Origin: Leptidea sinapis
Taxonomy: Eukaryota; Arthropoda; Insecta; Lepidoptera; Pieridae
DNA: 64,000 nucleotides
Direction of reading: 5' to 3'
Assembly: GCF_905404315.1 (NCBI RefSeq)
Contig: NC_066281.1
Location: 13,048,001 to 13,112,000 of the forward strand
Shown here piece by piece: positions 45,700-57,303 of this stretch (position 1 is its first letter; each line of letters begins with the position of its first letter). The notes under the pieces are model-generated. The model did no database searches, was not told where the DNA came from, and saw only the letters and a list, made by a program, of their open reading frames with translations. The translations under genes were made by a program, and so were the position numbers.

Positions 45700-46990
45700 C
45701 CATGTTAATGCAATTTACATATCGCGCCTATTACATGAATCTCTTTAGTATTATTTTTTGACAGCTCCGTAGATATTTAATTAAAATATATAACTTCAAC
45801 AGCTTTTGCTGGACGCTGAATTTCGTTTAAATTTCGTTTTTGTATAATGAAATAGGAAAATATTGTAAATTATAATAAAAAGCTATTATTTTGCAAGTAT
45901 TGCACATGAACATACATTTTTGTTATGTATTTAATAGTATATTATAATTATTTATATGTTGATATAACCAGCACAAGATGCTCGCAATAAAAATTAAATT
46001 AAAAGGTAAATAGATGTTAAACAATAAAGAATGTGAATTTGCTCATTATTAACTGGCAGTATTCTAAATGAAATAATTGTTGTCAAAGTAGTGTAAGTAG
46101 AATTAAATACATTAGAGTTATATAAGTAAAAACTATTAGATAATTAAGGTGATAGTACTGATATTATTATGTGTTAAGTGATCATTATATGTGGATCCCT
46201 AAAAAGATCTTTCAGTCCAATTTACATTCCAAATTATTGTAATCCGCTGTATATATTATTACTTAATTAAAGTCAAACAAGACATTAATATTGGCAGTAA
46301 AAGCTTGAAGTATTACTAAAATAAGAAATCTGATTGCTCATTATTTAAATTTTTTATCAATGTTTATCGATTGCATTTAAATTTATTTATCAATTGAATA
46401 TTTGTCTTGTTTTGAAAATAAGTCTGTAAGTATACACTTGCTAAGACAGAATTTTATCATTATATAATTATGATTCATTATTAGTAATATTCCTGTCCTC
46501 AGTCATATTGTGATTTAGAACTTTATATTAAATACCTAAGTCTAGTTTTGAATAAAATGCTCTTCACATGACCTTGCTCATAATTATAAAAAAAATCTGT
46601 GATCAGTGTGGGGTTATTTTGAATAATGTTACAATACCTACAAAAAAATTCTTTTTGCTGTACCTATTATATTTTTCACCTAGGAATTGTAATGATCTAA
46701 CAGCAGTATTATAAGCAATATATATTTTTGGTTGAAATGTTTATAAAATAAAAAAAAATATAAGTTGGTTGCTAAATTAGTAGTTTTATTTCTTAAATAT
46801 AAAGTATCTTGGTTTACAATTTGGGTTTGGTGTAATCAGAAACATGCCACCTAGAGAAATTATGATGGCAAGTGAAGGGTCTCATGATCTTTCATAAACT
46901 AATTTTTCTTATATATTTTATATTTTGAAGCTAGGTACAATGATATACACGAAGTTTTTCCACAACAACCCAGAAAACTGGTGACTTGAT
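45700..46990. other. Intergenic AT-rich sequence, nothing recognised
   Basis: No coding or repeat signal seen. Confidence 0.4.
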
Positions 46991-47003
46991 AGTTGAGCAC
47001 ATA

Positions 47004-47320
47004 TTTTTTTTTAAATGAAAATAAAGAAGAGACGAGCAGGATGTTCAGCTGATGGTAATTGATACACCCTGCCCATTGCAATACAGTTTCTATCAGGATT
47101 ATTGAAAATCACAAAAATTCTGAGTTGGTACTCATACTGCACTTGTTACCTTGAGACATAAGATGTCAAGTCTCATTTACCCGGTAATGTCACTAGCTAC
47201 GGCACCCTTCAGACCAAAACACAGTAATGTGTACACATTACTGCTTTACGGAAGAAATAGCCGCTGTTGTGGTACCCAAAATCTAGCCAACCTCCAGTGC
47301 AAAGGAGCCTCATACTGGTA
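47004..47320 (-). repeat. SR300 repeat copy 8
   Basis: Reversed and more diverged copy; the first hairpin arm is damaged. Ends GGAGCCTCATACTGGTA. It lies downstream of e(y)2. Confidence 0.8.
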
Positions 47321-47504
47321 AATGTCTAGTGTGAATGTACTATGTTGAAGGTACATGAAAAATTGTATACATTCTGTACTTAAAGCCTCCTGTACCCAGA
47401 AATCCTTAGCTGAAGGGTCTGTTAGTCAACATTAAAAATGTATGTATCTCTGGCACGGAGGGTTGAACCTACTATCAAGGTGGCATGATTCTTATCTGTT
47501 TTTA

Positions 47505-47924
47505 CTATTGATCATTCTGTGTTAGTAAATGTGTCTTAATTTTTTGCAGAAGTTCTTTCTTGACAGTGTCTGGGACTAATGCCCTAGCTCTCGGTGTAAC
47601 TCTTGTAACTAGTGAGTCAAACGTCATATTAATGTTCTCATTTTCTTTGACGACTTCTCTGCATAACATTCTCACTTGATCCCTCCATCCACATTCTATA
47701 AGTCGTTTTCTTAGTAATTCTTTGAACCTGGAATTAATGCATGTTTTAAGGCAAACAATTAAAATAATAATTTTACTTACCTCTTATTTCTATATGCATT
47801 TCTATTAATAATATACAATTATACTAAAATGCAATGAAAGTTAAATGTTTGGACTAAATAAGGACCTTTCACGATCTCCGCTTAAAATAAGACGTTGGTG
47901 AGCAATGGTATTGTTAACAGTCAT
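47505..47924 (-). CDS. e(y)2: ENY2 / enhancer of yellow 2, two coding exons
   Basis: Small nuclear adaptor shared by the SAGA deubiquitinase module and the TREX-2 mRNA-export complex. Exon 1 is 47866-47924 (ATG at 47924, A at -3) and exon 2 is 47505-47727 (TAG stop). Together they give 282 nt, or 93 residues, close to the usual 95-105. The segments SGDRERFKELLRKRLIECGW and VKKELLQKIKTHL match the conserved helices of the family, and RALVPDTVK is a signature stretch. The 138-bp intron has a good acceptor (TTAATTCCAG) but a poor donor (AAAG|GTCCTT). That donor is preferred because it restores the family's GDRER sequence in frame. The gene ends tail-to-tail with Megf8. A possible untranslated first exon and promoter lie around 48300-48570. 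Confidence 0.9.
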
Positions 47925-48316
47925 AATACAAAGAAGTCTTATTAAAATATATCAATAATTCGTTTACACTTAGATTTAATACGGTCTAGCTGTTGTACTC
48001 AATTTAAATCCGTATACGAATTAATTCAAATTTCAGTGCTTGCTTTTGCATTTAAAAATACTCAATTGAAATTGACATCTGACAATTATGAACAAAATAT
48101 TCTTTTACTGTCATTTGAGTTTAGACATTTACACCTAAGTGTGACAGTAGCATTACACTGGCAGCACTGGCTTAAGCCAAACTACGTAGAGGCGGGACTG
48201 CCTAAGTAAATATTGAAAATTAGTTCAGTATATTGTGTACTACAGTACTAGTGCGTGCGTGGGCAAACGTATGATATTAAAAATGAAAATATGTTATGGC
48301 GAAACAATAGTCAGAC

Positions 48317-48467
48317 ATAGGTACCTGAGGTTCGTGGAAGAAATGGTCTGCAGCTGGTAATCTTCTAGGAACTCTTGTTGCTAATGTGAGTGTTACTGTC
48401 CTGTCGGCTCGGAGAACTTTGAAGCTTGATGATGTGAATAGTTTGTTGACCACTGATGAAGTATTAT
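48317..48467 (-). other. Possible 5' untranslated exon of e(y)2
   Basis: On the minus strand a segment with acceptor-like CATCAG (just above 48467) and donor CAG|GTACCT (just below about 48325) is open in one frame, reading for example SSSFKVLRADRTVTL. It has no ATG and resembles no family I know. Lying upstream of e(y)2 on the same strand, it could be a leader exon or an unrelated unique sequence. Edges are approximate. Confidence 0.25.
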
Positions 48468-48524
48468 TTTAATATACGCTTAATGCGTGCGACTCTGTTC
48501 GGTGCTCGGTGACAATTTCGATTA

Positions 48525-48575
48525 CGAAGCGAGAGCCAATTGGCATTGGATTAGCCAATCAGATACCTATAGGTC
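48525..48575 (-). promoter_or_regulatory. Cluster of CCAAT-type boxes, candidate e(y)2 promoter
   Basis: Three CCAAT/ATTGG motifs fall within about 40 bp (CCAATTGG, ATTGG and CCAAT). They lie about 600 bp upstream of the e(y)2 start codon and just upstream of the possible leader exon. Inference from motif clustering only. Confidence 0.3.
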
Positions 48576-49054
48576 TGTTATCTATAGGTATATCTCTATT
48601 TTTTTCAGACATCTGCGCTATAGTCTGCCATAACAAAAAATTGCAACAAAGAGAATAAACAATTGTGGCGCATCCAGTATGAAACCTGCAGTGATGGAAA
48701 TGGTCCGAAATAGTGGTAATTACAGTATGGCGATTGGCGACGAAGTTAACCCAGCTAAGTTTAAAAGCGAACAGTTGCGAAAGTAGTGGATTTCGGCCAT
48801 TCTATTCTATTCTATTCTTCCTACTGTGGCTTCTGTGGAAGATATACCACAGATTTGCCAGAATCACGTTAGATTAGACTACCAAGCTTTGAGTATGTGT
48901 CTTCTAAGTTTAACGGTAATAATCGGTGTTCAGATTACATAAAGTTTAATTTTCTAATAATATCTGAAACAAATAATATACATGCTTGTAAGACTATAAA
49001 TGACATACACAAATAGAAATACTTAAATAATTAATTAATATAAGTACTAAATAA

Positions 49055-49290
49055 TATTTACAACTTAATCTTATTTATTTTAATATATTTACACAAAATA
49101 TTTACAAAAGGAGTGTAAACTAGGGAGAGGAGACATTTAACGGAGGTTGGACGGGGGACTTCAGCGGGTATATAATTGTGCAGAGAAGATTGCATTAAGG
49201 GACAACTAAAGAATAAATGATCCATGTTTCCTGCACGTTTCATACAATCAAGAGGATCGCTTTTTTCTTATAGAGTTTCGCTAAGCTGAT
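49055..49290 (-). mobile_element. LINE ORF2 C-terminal fragment
   Basis: Minus strand encodes GNMDHLFFSCPLMQSSLHNY and NILCKYIKINKIKL, a cysteine/histidine motif typical of the C terminus of R1/LOA-type LINEs. Confidence 0.65.
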
Positions 49291-49804
49291 TTATATATAA
49301 TTGATTATTCTCAATGGTATGCGAAAAGCCCTTTTCACAATTATATAATAAGAATTAAGAATATCTGAATATTAATATTATATTCTTATTTATTAAAGAC
49401 TGTAAAAATATCGAAGAAACAAGCGTTTTGTCTCTTTTATAAAAATAATCGGATAGAATTCATCCATACATTGAATTACTTCCATATTTGTTAGTAAATT
49501 TTTCAAACTTTCGAAATAATTTATTAATTTGCATATTGAGAAAAAATAAATCAAATAAAATAACAGGGTCTGGACTTTCCGATTATGATTCACAGTAATT
49601 ATTAAGACAGAGGTAAAATACACGTCTTCGCTGAATCGCTGATTACGTATTGAGACACTTTCTAGAATACGGACCTTAGTTCAGAATATAATGATGTGAT
49701 ATTTACGGCCAAGTGCACACAATGTGTGCCAAATATTAAAATATAATGATGAATGCCATCGTGTGTGCTTAGAATTTGTAAAGTTATGAATTTTTATAAA
49801 CTGA

Positions 49805-50045
49805 TAGTTATATTTTTTATGGAAGGACAAACGAGCGTACGGGTCACCTGGTGTAAGTGATCACACACATTCTCTTGCAACACCAGAGGAATCACAGGAG
49901 CGTTACCGGCCTTTAAGGAAGGTGTACGCGCTTCTTTGAAGGTACCCATGGCGTGGCGTCCTCGAACCACCGTGCAAGAAAGCTCATTCCACAGCTTTGT
50001 AGTACGTAGAAAACAGCTCCTTGAATATATTATGCAAACAGAACA
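49805..50045 (-). mobile_element. LINE 3' end, same family as 39060
   Basis: Minus strand: SCFLRTTKLWNELSCTV, MGTFKEARTPSLK and VLQENV, with a frameshift. Ends in the complement of GGAAGGACAAACGAGCG. Confidence 0.75.
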
Positions 50046-50086
50046 GATAAAAGTTTCTCTAAAGGCCAAGTAGAAGCCCATATTAT

Positions 50087-50126
50087 AAAAAAAAACACGA
50101 AGGAGCCTTCCTTCGTGTTTTTTTTT
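50087..50126. repeat. Perfect 18-bp inverted repeat with A/T ends
   Basis: AAAAAAAAACACGAAGGA (50087-50104), 4-nt loop GCCT, and the exact complement (50109-50126). Confidence 0.85.
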
Positions 50127-50229
50127 CCACCTAACCTGTCCGGATCGGGGTATGACTCAAATCTGAAGCTCGCTTCGCTCGCTTTTACATCCTAAGTTCT
50201 TCTAGTGATGTCACTTATTGTCATTTCAC

Positions 50230-50370
50230 GGAACCAACACTGGCATTTGATCAAATCACTAGACTTGTTTAGAGAAATGATAAAATCGTGTTGTTCTTTA
50301 AACATACTCCTTGATTTGATCAAATCACTTAGGGAATTGACCAAATCTCTGTTATTGTCATTTCCCTGCG
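50230..50370. repeat. Short repeats around palindromic TTTGATCAAA
   Basis: ATTTGATCAAATCACT occurs twice (near 50246 and 50314), and TTATTGTCATTTC twice at the borders. Because the core is palindromic the units are both direct and inverted. Function unknown. Confidence 0.6.
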
Positions 50371-50399
50371 ACATATTAAGAGTCGTTCTTTGATAGTTG

Positions 50400-51240
50400 A
50401 GTAGTTTTGATTTCCCGTTAATGTGTTACAATATGTCCTAGTGCAGCTACTCTGTTTTCGGAGGAGTGCAAACCTCTCCGTCCCACTCTGTAGACTCCAT
50501 GTTTTAGTTGGTACCTAGGTGTAGGGCATAAGTTGTATTTTATAAAATCTTAAAAATATTAATAAGTACCTAATAATTCAGTGTTCCATTTTAAGGTCGC
50601 TAGAAGACTGACGTTCATCCCACAATGAAGACAGCTATGCACAAAGTCTCCTCCCCAACATAACCTATTATCTCCCACATTGTAGCACCACTGACCTTAT
50701 TATTATTACAAAATATACTTAACTAGGTATTAAAGGTACGTAGGTAATAATTTAAACGTTATTATATTATTTTCCATTAGCCTATTATGATAGATGCATT
50801 CATAAAAACTTGGTTATGACACAAGCACATATACATGTTAAGAATTTCATATAAACTGAATGTAAGGTTCCGATTGAATTGTATCAAACTTTTATCTGCT
50901 ATCATTATTTTATCATGATATTATTTGATCTTTTCGAAAATATATTATATCTAAGGTCATGATTCACTGTGGCCCATTAACGAGCAAATAAATAACAACA
51001 AAAAATCCGTTGAATCGATCCCTATAAAGATTACAAGATTATTTAGCGATTATCTTATGATTGACTCAACATTTCATCTAAATCGTTCAAGCCGTTTTAG
51101 ATAACTTCGAGTTTTATATGCTTATTGCTCAAATTTTCTAATTTTGGTGGGGAGTAGGAAGGTATAATTAAGTTGGTAGGACATAATATCCCCTGGAATG
51201 TCAACTGAAGAAGAACACACCAGTCGCGCTAGTGGTTCTG
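50400..51240. other. Upstream of ninaA, nothing recognised
   Basis: AT-rich, no open frame. Confidence 0.4.
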
Positions 51241-51287
51241 TTTAATGGACGTACTAAGTCATACACTTCTACGGATTCTTCAATACT

Positions 51288-51298
51288 TAATTCAATTA
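51288..51298 (+). promoter_or_regulatory. P3/RCSI-type homeodomain dimer site upstream of ninaA
   Basis: The sequence TAATTCAATTA fits the palindromic P3 consensus TAATYNRATTA. This is the core of the Rhodopsin Core Sequence I element bound by Pax6-class paired homeodomains in insect photoreceptor promoters. It starts 97 bp before the ninaA ATG. In AT-rich DNA such a site will occur by chance a few times per window, so its position is the argument. Confidence 0.5.
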
Positions 51299-51384
51299 GG
51301 AAGCAAAAATGCCACAAACATTCATACAGAATTTATGTCGCGACTCTTCGCGCTTGAGATTTTATAGCCTTATAAATATCAGAT

Positions 51385-54300
51385 ATGAATTTACATTTGT
51401 TTCGCATTTATAGTATAGTAGCTCTTTTGAATTTATTTACTTATATAAACGTACGTGTTTTATAAGTTTCTTTAATATTTAAACGTAATGGTGGTGTGAA
51501 ATATATTTTATTTTCCTCAGGCCCGAGAATTTAGAGTCACTGACAAAGTATTTCTCGACTTTCAAAGCGAAGATAAAGCGTTAGGCAGAGTTGTTATTGG
51601 GTTATTTGGTGATTTAGCGCCCAAAGCAGTGAAAAACTTTAAAGTACTTGCAACGAAGGGAATAAAAGGGAAGTCATATAAAGGAACATGTATCAATCGG
51701 ATTCTAAAGAGGTTTATAGTTCAAGGTACCTTTATTATACGTTGTTTTTAATGTGATGATACCATGTGGTAATATGTAGTATCTGTCATGCAGCGTCACG
51801 CTCAGTGAGTATTTTTAAAATAACCAACTTAAATTTCGAATGATAGTGAACATAAATGTTTTTTTATGAAAATAAGGGACGAGACGAGCAGGACGTTCAG
51901 CTGATGGTAATTGATAAGCCCTGCCCATTACAACGCAGTGCCGCTCAGGATTATTGAAAAACCCCAAAAATTCTGAACGCCACTACAATTGCGCTCGTCA
52001 CGTTGAGATATAAGATAATATCATTTGCCCAGTAATTTTACTAGCTACGGTGCTCTTCACACCGAAACACATTAATGTGCCGTTGTGGTACCCAAAATCT
52101 AGCCGGCATCCTCCCACTGGCTTAGTTGAGTTATTGTTGGTACACCGAATTAATTAACATGAATAAATATTTAATTTGTAATTGAAAACGCGTATAGGCT
52201 TTTACACATAAATTAACTAACTGTATTTATCCTAGCTTAGTGGCTATCGTTTGGAGCATTATAAGTATGGCTAAAATTGTGTTTTTTTATTTCAGGTGGT
52301 GATGTGGTTTCTGACAATGGAAGTGGTTCGATTAGTATTTATGGAAAGTATTTCGATGATGAAAATTTGGACACCCAACACACTCTTGCTGGTTTTGTTT
52401 CAATGGCTAATAAAGGTACGTACACGTTCGTAGCTCCAATTAAAAGGGTGCGCATCGTCCAAATGCAAGTTACGCAAGGGCCATTAAGTAGTGGTAATTT
52501 TAATTATACCTATATTAATCAAGGGAATGACGGTAAAAACCAACATAGGAATTCAGGCGCCTTTCGCTTCTCTTCGCGAGTACAATAAGTTCATCAGTTC
52601 ATCATCATCAGCCGGAAGGTGACCACTCCGAAGATTTCCACGACGATCGGTCCTGCGCTGCCCTCATCCAACGTATTCCAGCGATCTTGATCAGATCGTC
52701 GGTCCATCTTGTGGGGGCCTACCAACACTGTGTCCTCCGGTACGTGGTCACCATTCGAGGACTTTACTCCAACGGCCATCTGTCCGTCGAGCTACGTGCC
52801 CTGCCCACTGCCACTCCAGTTACAATAAGTTAAACGAAACTAATTAACACCTTAATATTTTCGGTTGTGGGCTGGTCAGATTTAAATAAGTGCTGGTTAC
52901 TAACTAAGCTGGTACTCAATCTGCATATTCAAATATATAGTTTTTCATTTTTCTCTCTTTTATTTCAATTAATAGGCAAAGTTTAAAATTACTACTTTTT
53001 TATTTCTTATTTAGTTTTTTTATTGTAGCCATATTATTAGTTTTATTTTTTAATGTGTATTTTTTGTAATTTTTGTGTTCACCATAGTTGTCGTATACTT
53101 TAGGACAACAAATTGTAACATATGACTTAAAACATTGTATTGTATATGATGTGGTGTGCTTAGAGGAATAAATAAACCAATGAAGAACATATTATCTTAA
53201 AAAGAGATTTATAATACATATCTACAAGCCTCTCAAACTTAATTTGGTAAACAAACTTAAAAAGCTATAACTAAACGGAAAAAATATCGCAGAAGTGTGA
53301 GTTGTACATAAAGTGCGGATCAAATAATGAGATTATTAATTACTTATTACTTATAACAATCATGGCAGAAACTATAATAGTAATATTTTTGATAAAAAAT
53401 AACTTAGCAGACCACAGAATGAAAATGAGAACAATGTTAAAATAATTGGCTGTTTTTGAACATATACAGCCCATTCATGTGACCTGGATCTCTTAACTCC
53501 ACACCCATAAGCGAGCCTTTTTTTTTTGCCTGTGTCCGTCTCAGGCCTATGTCATTTCTAGGTAGGTACTGGCTCTAACTATGATCGCCTGGTACCAAAG
53601 CACTATTTATTATTAATTTTAATTTAACGTGTAACGTATTCTATCTCCTTCTCTGTTTCTGTCTCTATCGTCTCGCTTTTTCGTTTCTTTGAGTTTCAAA
53701 TCACAAGGATTCTAAAGAAGTTTCACTTCAAACATAATATGTATATAATTACAGGAAAGAACACGAATGGATGTCAGTTTATCATAACCTTGAAAGGAAC
53801 ACCTTGGTTGGACGGGCTACACACAGTCATTGGAAAAGTACGTATTTTATGAGCTCAGGTGTCCTCGTACATGTATTACAATGATTAATTCAAAGTCAAA
53901 GTCAAAAAATCTTTATTCACTATAAAATTTTATAAGTTATTTAGTGCAAGTCAGGATGAAATACAAAAGTAATAATAGCATTCTAATGAGTATAACAATA
54001 TTCATTAACAAAATTTAGAACATTAATTCCAACTATCTTTATCATTCAAATAATCTTTCACATTATAATAGGCCTTAGACGTTAATTTATTTTTTATGAC
54101 ACATTTAAATATTTTAATAGGTAATATTTTAATTTTATTTGGAAGTTTATTAAAAAAAAAAACACAATCCACTATAAAAGATTTAGCAATTTTACGGAGC
54201 CTAGTAGATGGAATTGCGAGTTTATGTCTGTTTCTAGTATTGACACTGTGTACATCACTATTCTTTTTAAATTGGCTAATATTTTTATGAGCGTATAGGA

Positions 54301-56733
54301 GGTTCTCGTATATGTACTGGCAGTGTACTGTCATAATATTAATTTCACTAAACTTTTCTCTCAATGAATCCCTTGAACGCATTTTATAGATTGCTCGAAT
54401 TGCTCTTTTCTGCAGCATAAATATGTTTTCAATATCTGCAGCCCTACCCCACAACATAATTCCGTAAGACATGACACTATGAAAGTAGCTGAAATATACA
54501 AGTCTAGCCGTTTCAACATCTGTCAGCTGCCTAATTTTTTTTATCGCAAATACTGCAGAGCTAAGTCGATTACATAAGTCTTTTATATGAGCACCCCATT
54601 GTAGCTGCAAGTCTAATGTAATGCCTAGGAATGTTGTCGTTTCTACTACATCAAGTTTGTCATTATTAATTTTTAGAGGTGTTGATTGGTGCTTTATATT
54701 TGGAAGTGTGAACCTTACACATTTTGTTTTCCTTTCGTTTAAAAGTAATTTATTAACATTAAACCAATTTACTACTTCGGCAATGTCTTCGTCAACCTCA
54801 CAGAATTTTTTTTGCTGGCGTTTTATTTTAAATTACAAAGATGTATCGTCAGCAAACAGTATAATATCATGTTTATTTTGAATAAGGTATGGTAAATCAT
54901 TAACGTAAACCAGGAACAAAAAAGGACCCAAGATTGAGCTTAACTTATTTAAGTTGATAATTTCAGGTTGTCGAAGGTCAGAACGTGGTGCATATGATAG
55001 AACATACTCCCATCGATGTTGACGATCGCCCGACCAAGCGGGTCTACATCTCAGACTGTGGCTTGCTGGAAACGGATCCGTTTTATATCACTGACGATCC
55101 ATACGAGTATGTACTTTATTCTTAAACATATAAACAGCCAACAACTACGTGTTTGAAATGGTGTACAACACTAAAGATACGATAATATGATTATATTAAT
55201 AACTATTCAAAATACTAGCGAAACTCTAAGAAAATAGCGATTCACTCGATTGTATGAAAGGTGCAGTCTTTGGTAGATTGACAGATGACGGCAATAATCT
55301 TGCAAAAAACGGAGACAGCCGAAATCCAATACGTTTTAAGCAACTGCTCGCTTTCAAACTTAGCCGGATAATAAAATAACAATCTTTCTTACTTACTACT
55401 ATTTCAAACTTATATCAAATGAATACACGTTTCATACTAAACAAAATTTAAATTTTTACTTAGGCAGTAAAAATCCCACCTCTTATTACGGAGTATTGGC
55501 ATCCTCTTTAGTAAGAAGTTTTATTTCATTTTAAAATAATGGAATTATTTTTTTGAGTTAATTTTCCTATCTTCAGTACTCAGTCAAGGAAACGTTAAAA
55601 ACTTCCACTTGTATAATATTATTGACCGAGTGCAACGCTGAGCAGCTCGAATTGTTGGGACCCAGTTCTGTGAACGGCTCGCATCCCTTGGCATTGCGTA
55701 GAGACGTCCGCATGTATCACGAGTAGTGATCCGAATAGCAGTTTCACCTGATTCCTGCCGTCGAATTCCACCTTCGAACGACACTTCACAAAATAGGATA
55801 TCATCCCCACCATCTGGATGTGTGGCGATCCTCCACAGTGCGATTTTCAAGGAACTTTCTTCCACATACCACAAACCTTGTGCGGTGTGTCCACCACACC
55901 TGTCACCTTCAAAAAAAGCGCGTACACCTAAGGCTAGCTCCAGAGATACCTGTACTGTTGAGTGTGAGAATGTGGGTGGAGGGAATCACTTAACATCAAA
56001 TAACCCATATGATCGTTTGTCCCCCTCTTCCACAAATCTACAGGTGTTTGTCAGACTATAAAAAACATTCATTAGCGTGGCAAATTTATGATCATGAGCA
56101 AGCACGGTTAATAAAACTGGCTTTGTGACCATGTCTTAAAGCCATGTTTTACTCCTTTGGTGAGGTTGGTGTACCTACTAATAATAGTAAATATAACAAA
56201 TTACTCATAGTGGAACCCGTAAATAAATAATTCATACAATAAATTTCAAACTAAGATTTCTTTTTTAATGAATATAAGGGACGAGACGAGCAAGACGTTC
56301 TGTTGGTGGTAATTGATTATTTTCCTGCCCATTACAATGTAGTGCCGGTACTTGAAAAACACAAAAATTCTGAGCGGCAATACAATTGCGATCGTCACCT
56401 TGAGACATAAGATGTTAAGTCTCATTTGCCTTGTAGTTAATTTCACTAGCTACGCTGCCCTTCAGACCGAAACACAGTTGTACTTACACATTACTGCTTC
56501 ACGGCAAAAATAGGCACCGTTGTGGTACCCATAAACTAGCCGGCATCCTGTGCAAAGGAGTCTCCCACTGGTAAGTTGTTGCACTTCTTATTTTTCCTGA
56601 TAAACTCTACTCAAACACTTTATGTTTATTTTTCAGTTTGTGGTCTTGGCTAAGAGCTGCGGGAGTTCCACTGACCATGTCATTCTCAATTCTTGGCTTC
56701 TTTCATTGGTTGATAACCAAAATGAACATTTGA
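51385..56733 (+). CDS. ninaA: NinaA-type membrane-anchored cyclophilin, six exons
   Basis: Peptidyl-prolyl isomerase of the secretory pathway; in Drosophila, NinaA is the photoreceptor chaperone for rhodopsin Rh1. Exons: 51385-51450, 51521-51725, 52296-52415, 53755-53837, 54967-55106, 56637-56733. They sum to 711 nt, or 236 residues (Drosophila NinaA has 237). All junctions are GT-AG and in phase. Exon 1 is a signal peptide (MNLHLFRIYSIVALLNLFTY) with donor GTACGT. The cyclophilin fold keeps the catalytic-site Arg, Phe and Gln (NRILKRFIVQG), Gln in GCQF, and Trp and His in PWLDGLHTVIG; the usual active-site Phe after GCQF is Ile. The last exon gives a C-terminal anchor, WLRAAGVPLTMSFSILGFF, which matches NinaA's WIKAAGLPVTSSF tail and separates this protein from soluble cyclophilins. 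An AATAAA lies at 56769-56774. Introns carry LINE and SR300 insertions. Confidence 0.93.
51858..52120 (-). repeat. SR300 repeat copy 9 in ninaA intron 2
   Basis: Reversed copy with small deletions in the second hairpin and near the end (ATCCTCCCACTGG). Confidence 0.8.
52600..52830 (-). mobile_element. LINE 3' end (RTE-like) in ninaA intron 3
   Basis: The minus strand encodes ORF2 C-terminal words of the WAGHVARRTDGRW / RPPTRWTDDLI type in shifted frames and ends CATCATCATCA-type. Same family as 450-602. Confidence 0.65.
53888..54945 (-). mobile_element. LINE reverse-transcriptase 3' half in ninaA intron 4
   Basis: The minus strand starts in the reverse transcriptase (LGPFLFLVYVNDLPYLI, then FADDTS) and runs through WFNVNKLLLNERKTKCVRFT to an intact 195-codon C-terminal frame (54023-54610: QLQWGAHIKDLCNRLSSAVF to the stop). 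The tail has tandem GTCAAA units at about 53893-53910. The 5' truncation lies about 20 bp from the exon 5 acceptor. Confidence 0.85.
55585..56045 (+). mobile_element. LINE 3' end, same family as 39060
   Basis: Degenerate plus-strand copy: an AARIVG-type region, then SPPSGCVAILHSAIFKELSS and the CACTTAACATC tail segment. Confidence 0.65.
56260..56573 (-). repeat. SR300 repeat copy 10 in ninaA intron 5
   Basis: Reversed copy, starts TTTTTTAATGAATATAAGGG and ends GTCTCCCACTGGTAA, about 60 bp upstream of the last ninaA exon. Confidence 0.85.
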
Positions 56734-56768
56734 GATATTTATTTACTGAAACCCACGTATTGGTAAAT

Positions 56769-56774
56769 AATAAA
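56769..56774 (+). promoter_or_regulatory. Polyadenylation signal of ninaA
   Basis: AATAAA lies 36 bp after the ninaA stop codon, the first such hexamer downstream. Assigned by position. Confidence 0.55.
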
Positions 56775-57266
56775 AAAAATTTTTCGTTATGGTTTTTTTT
56801 ATTTACTATTTACTTCTATGTTAAAATATATTTCTTATAACTAAATTTATATACATTATCTATTAGTTGATGAGCTTTTAGCTATATCTTATACCTAATG
56901 TCATTGTGTAAACAATATATAAAGTTCAATTTAATAATTTTATATATTTCAAATCACATTATCCTTCGTATATATAAATAATAAAATATATAAACTTCAG
57001 ACTCAAAGTATACATACCTATAATTGATATTTTTAATTTATATTCTTGCTTTTATTATTCACAACCTCAGAAATAAATAACTAGCGACAGTCGACACTTA
57101 TTAACATTAGTACAAATTAATATGTTGTCTTTGTCGATAAAATATAAAGTCTTGTCATAAACCAACACAATATCATACCTACTCATAGGTAAGTACTTAC
57201 ACATATTGGTGAATGAACTAATCATCACCAAAAAAGCACAATGCCCCTCATCGATAAAATATTTCA

Positions 57267-57267
<1 letters not shown>

Positions 57268-57303
<36 letters not shown>

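Noticed and set aside
50192..50393. Two overlapping opposite-strand small proteins
   Set aside because: The open frames arise from palindromic TTTGATCAAA repeats, with no codon-use or homology support.
57270..57300. (TA)n run as a meaningful regulatory element
   Set aside because: Simple-sequence run at the start of a Helitron-like element; similar runs occur at other copies.
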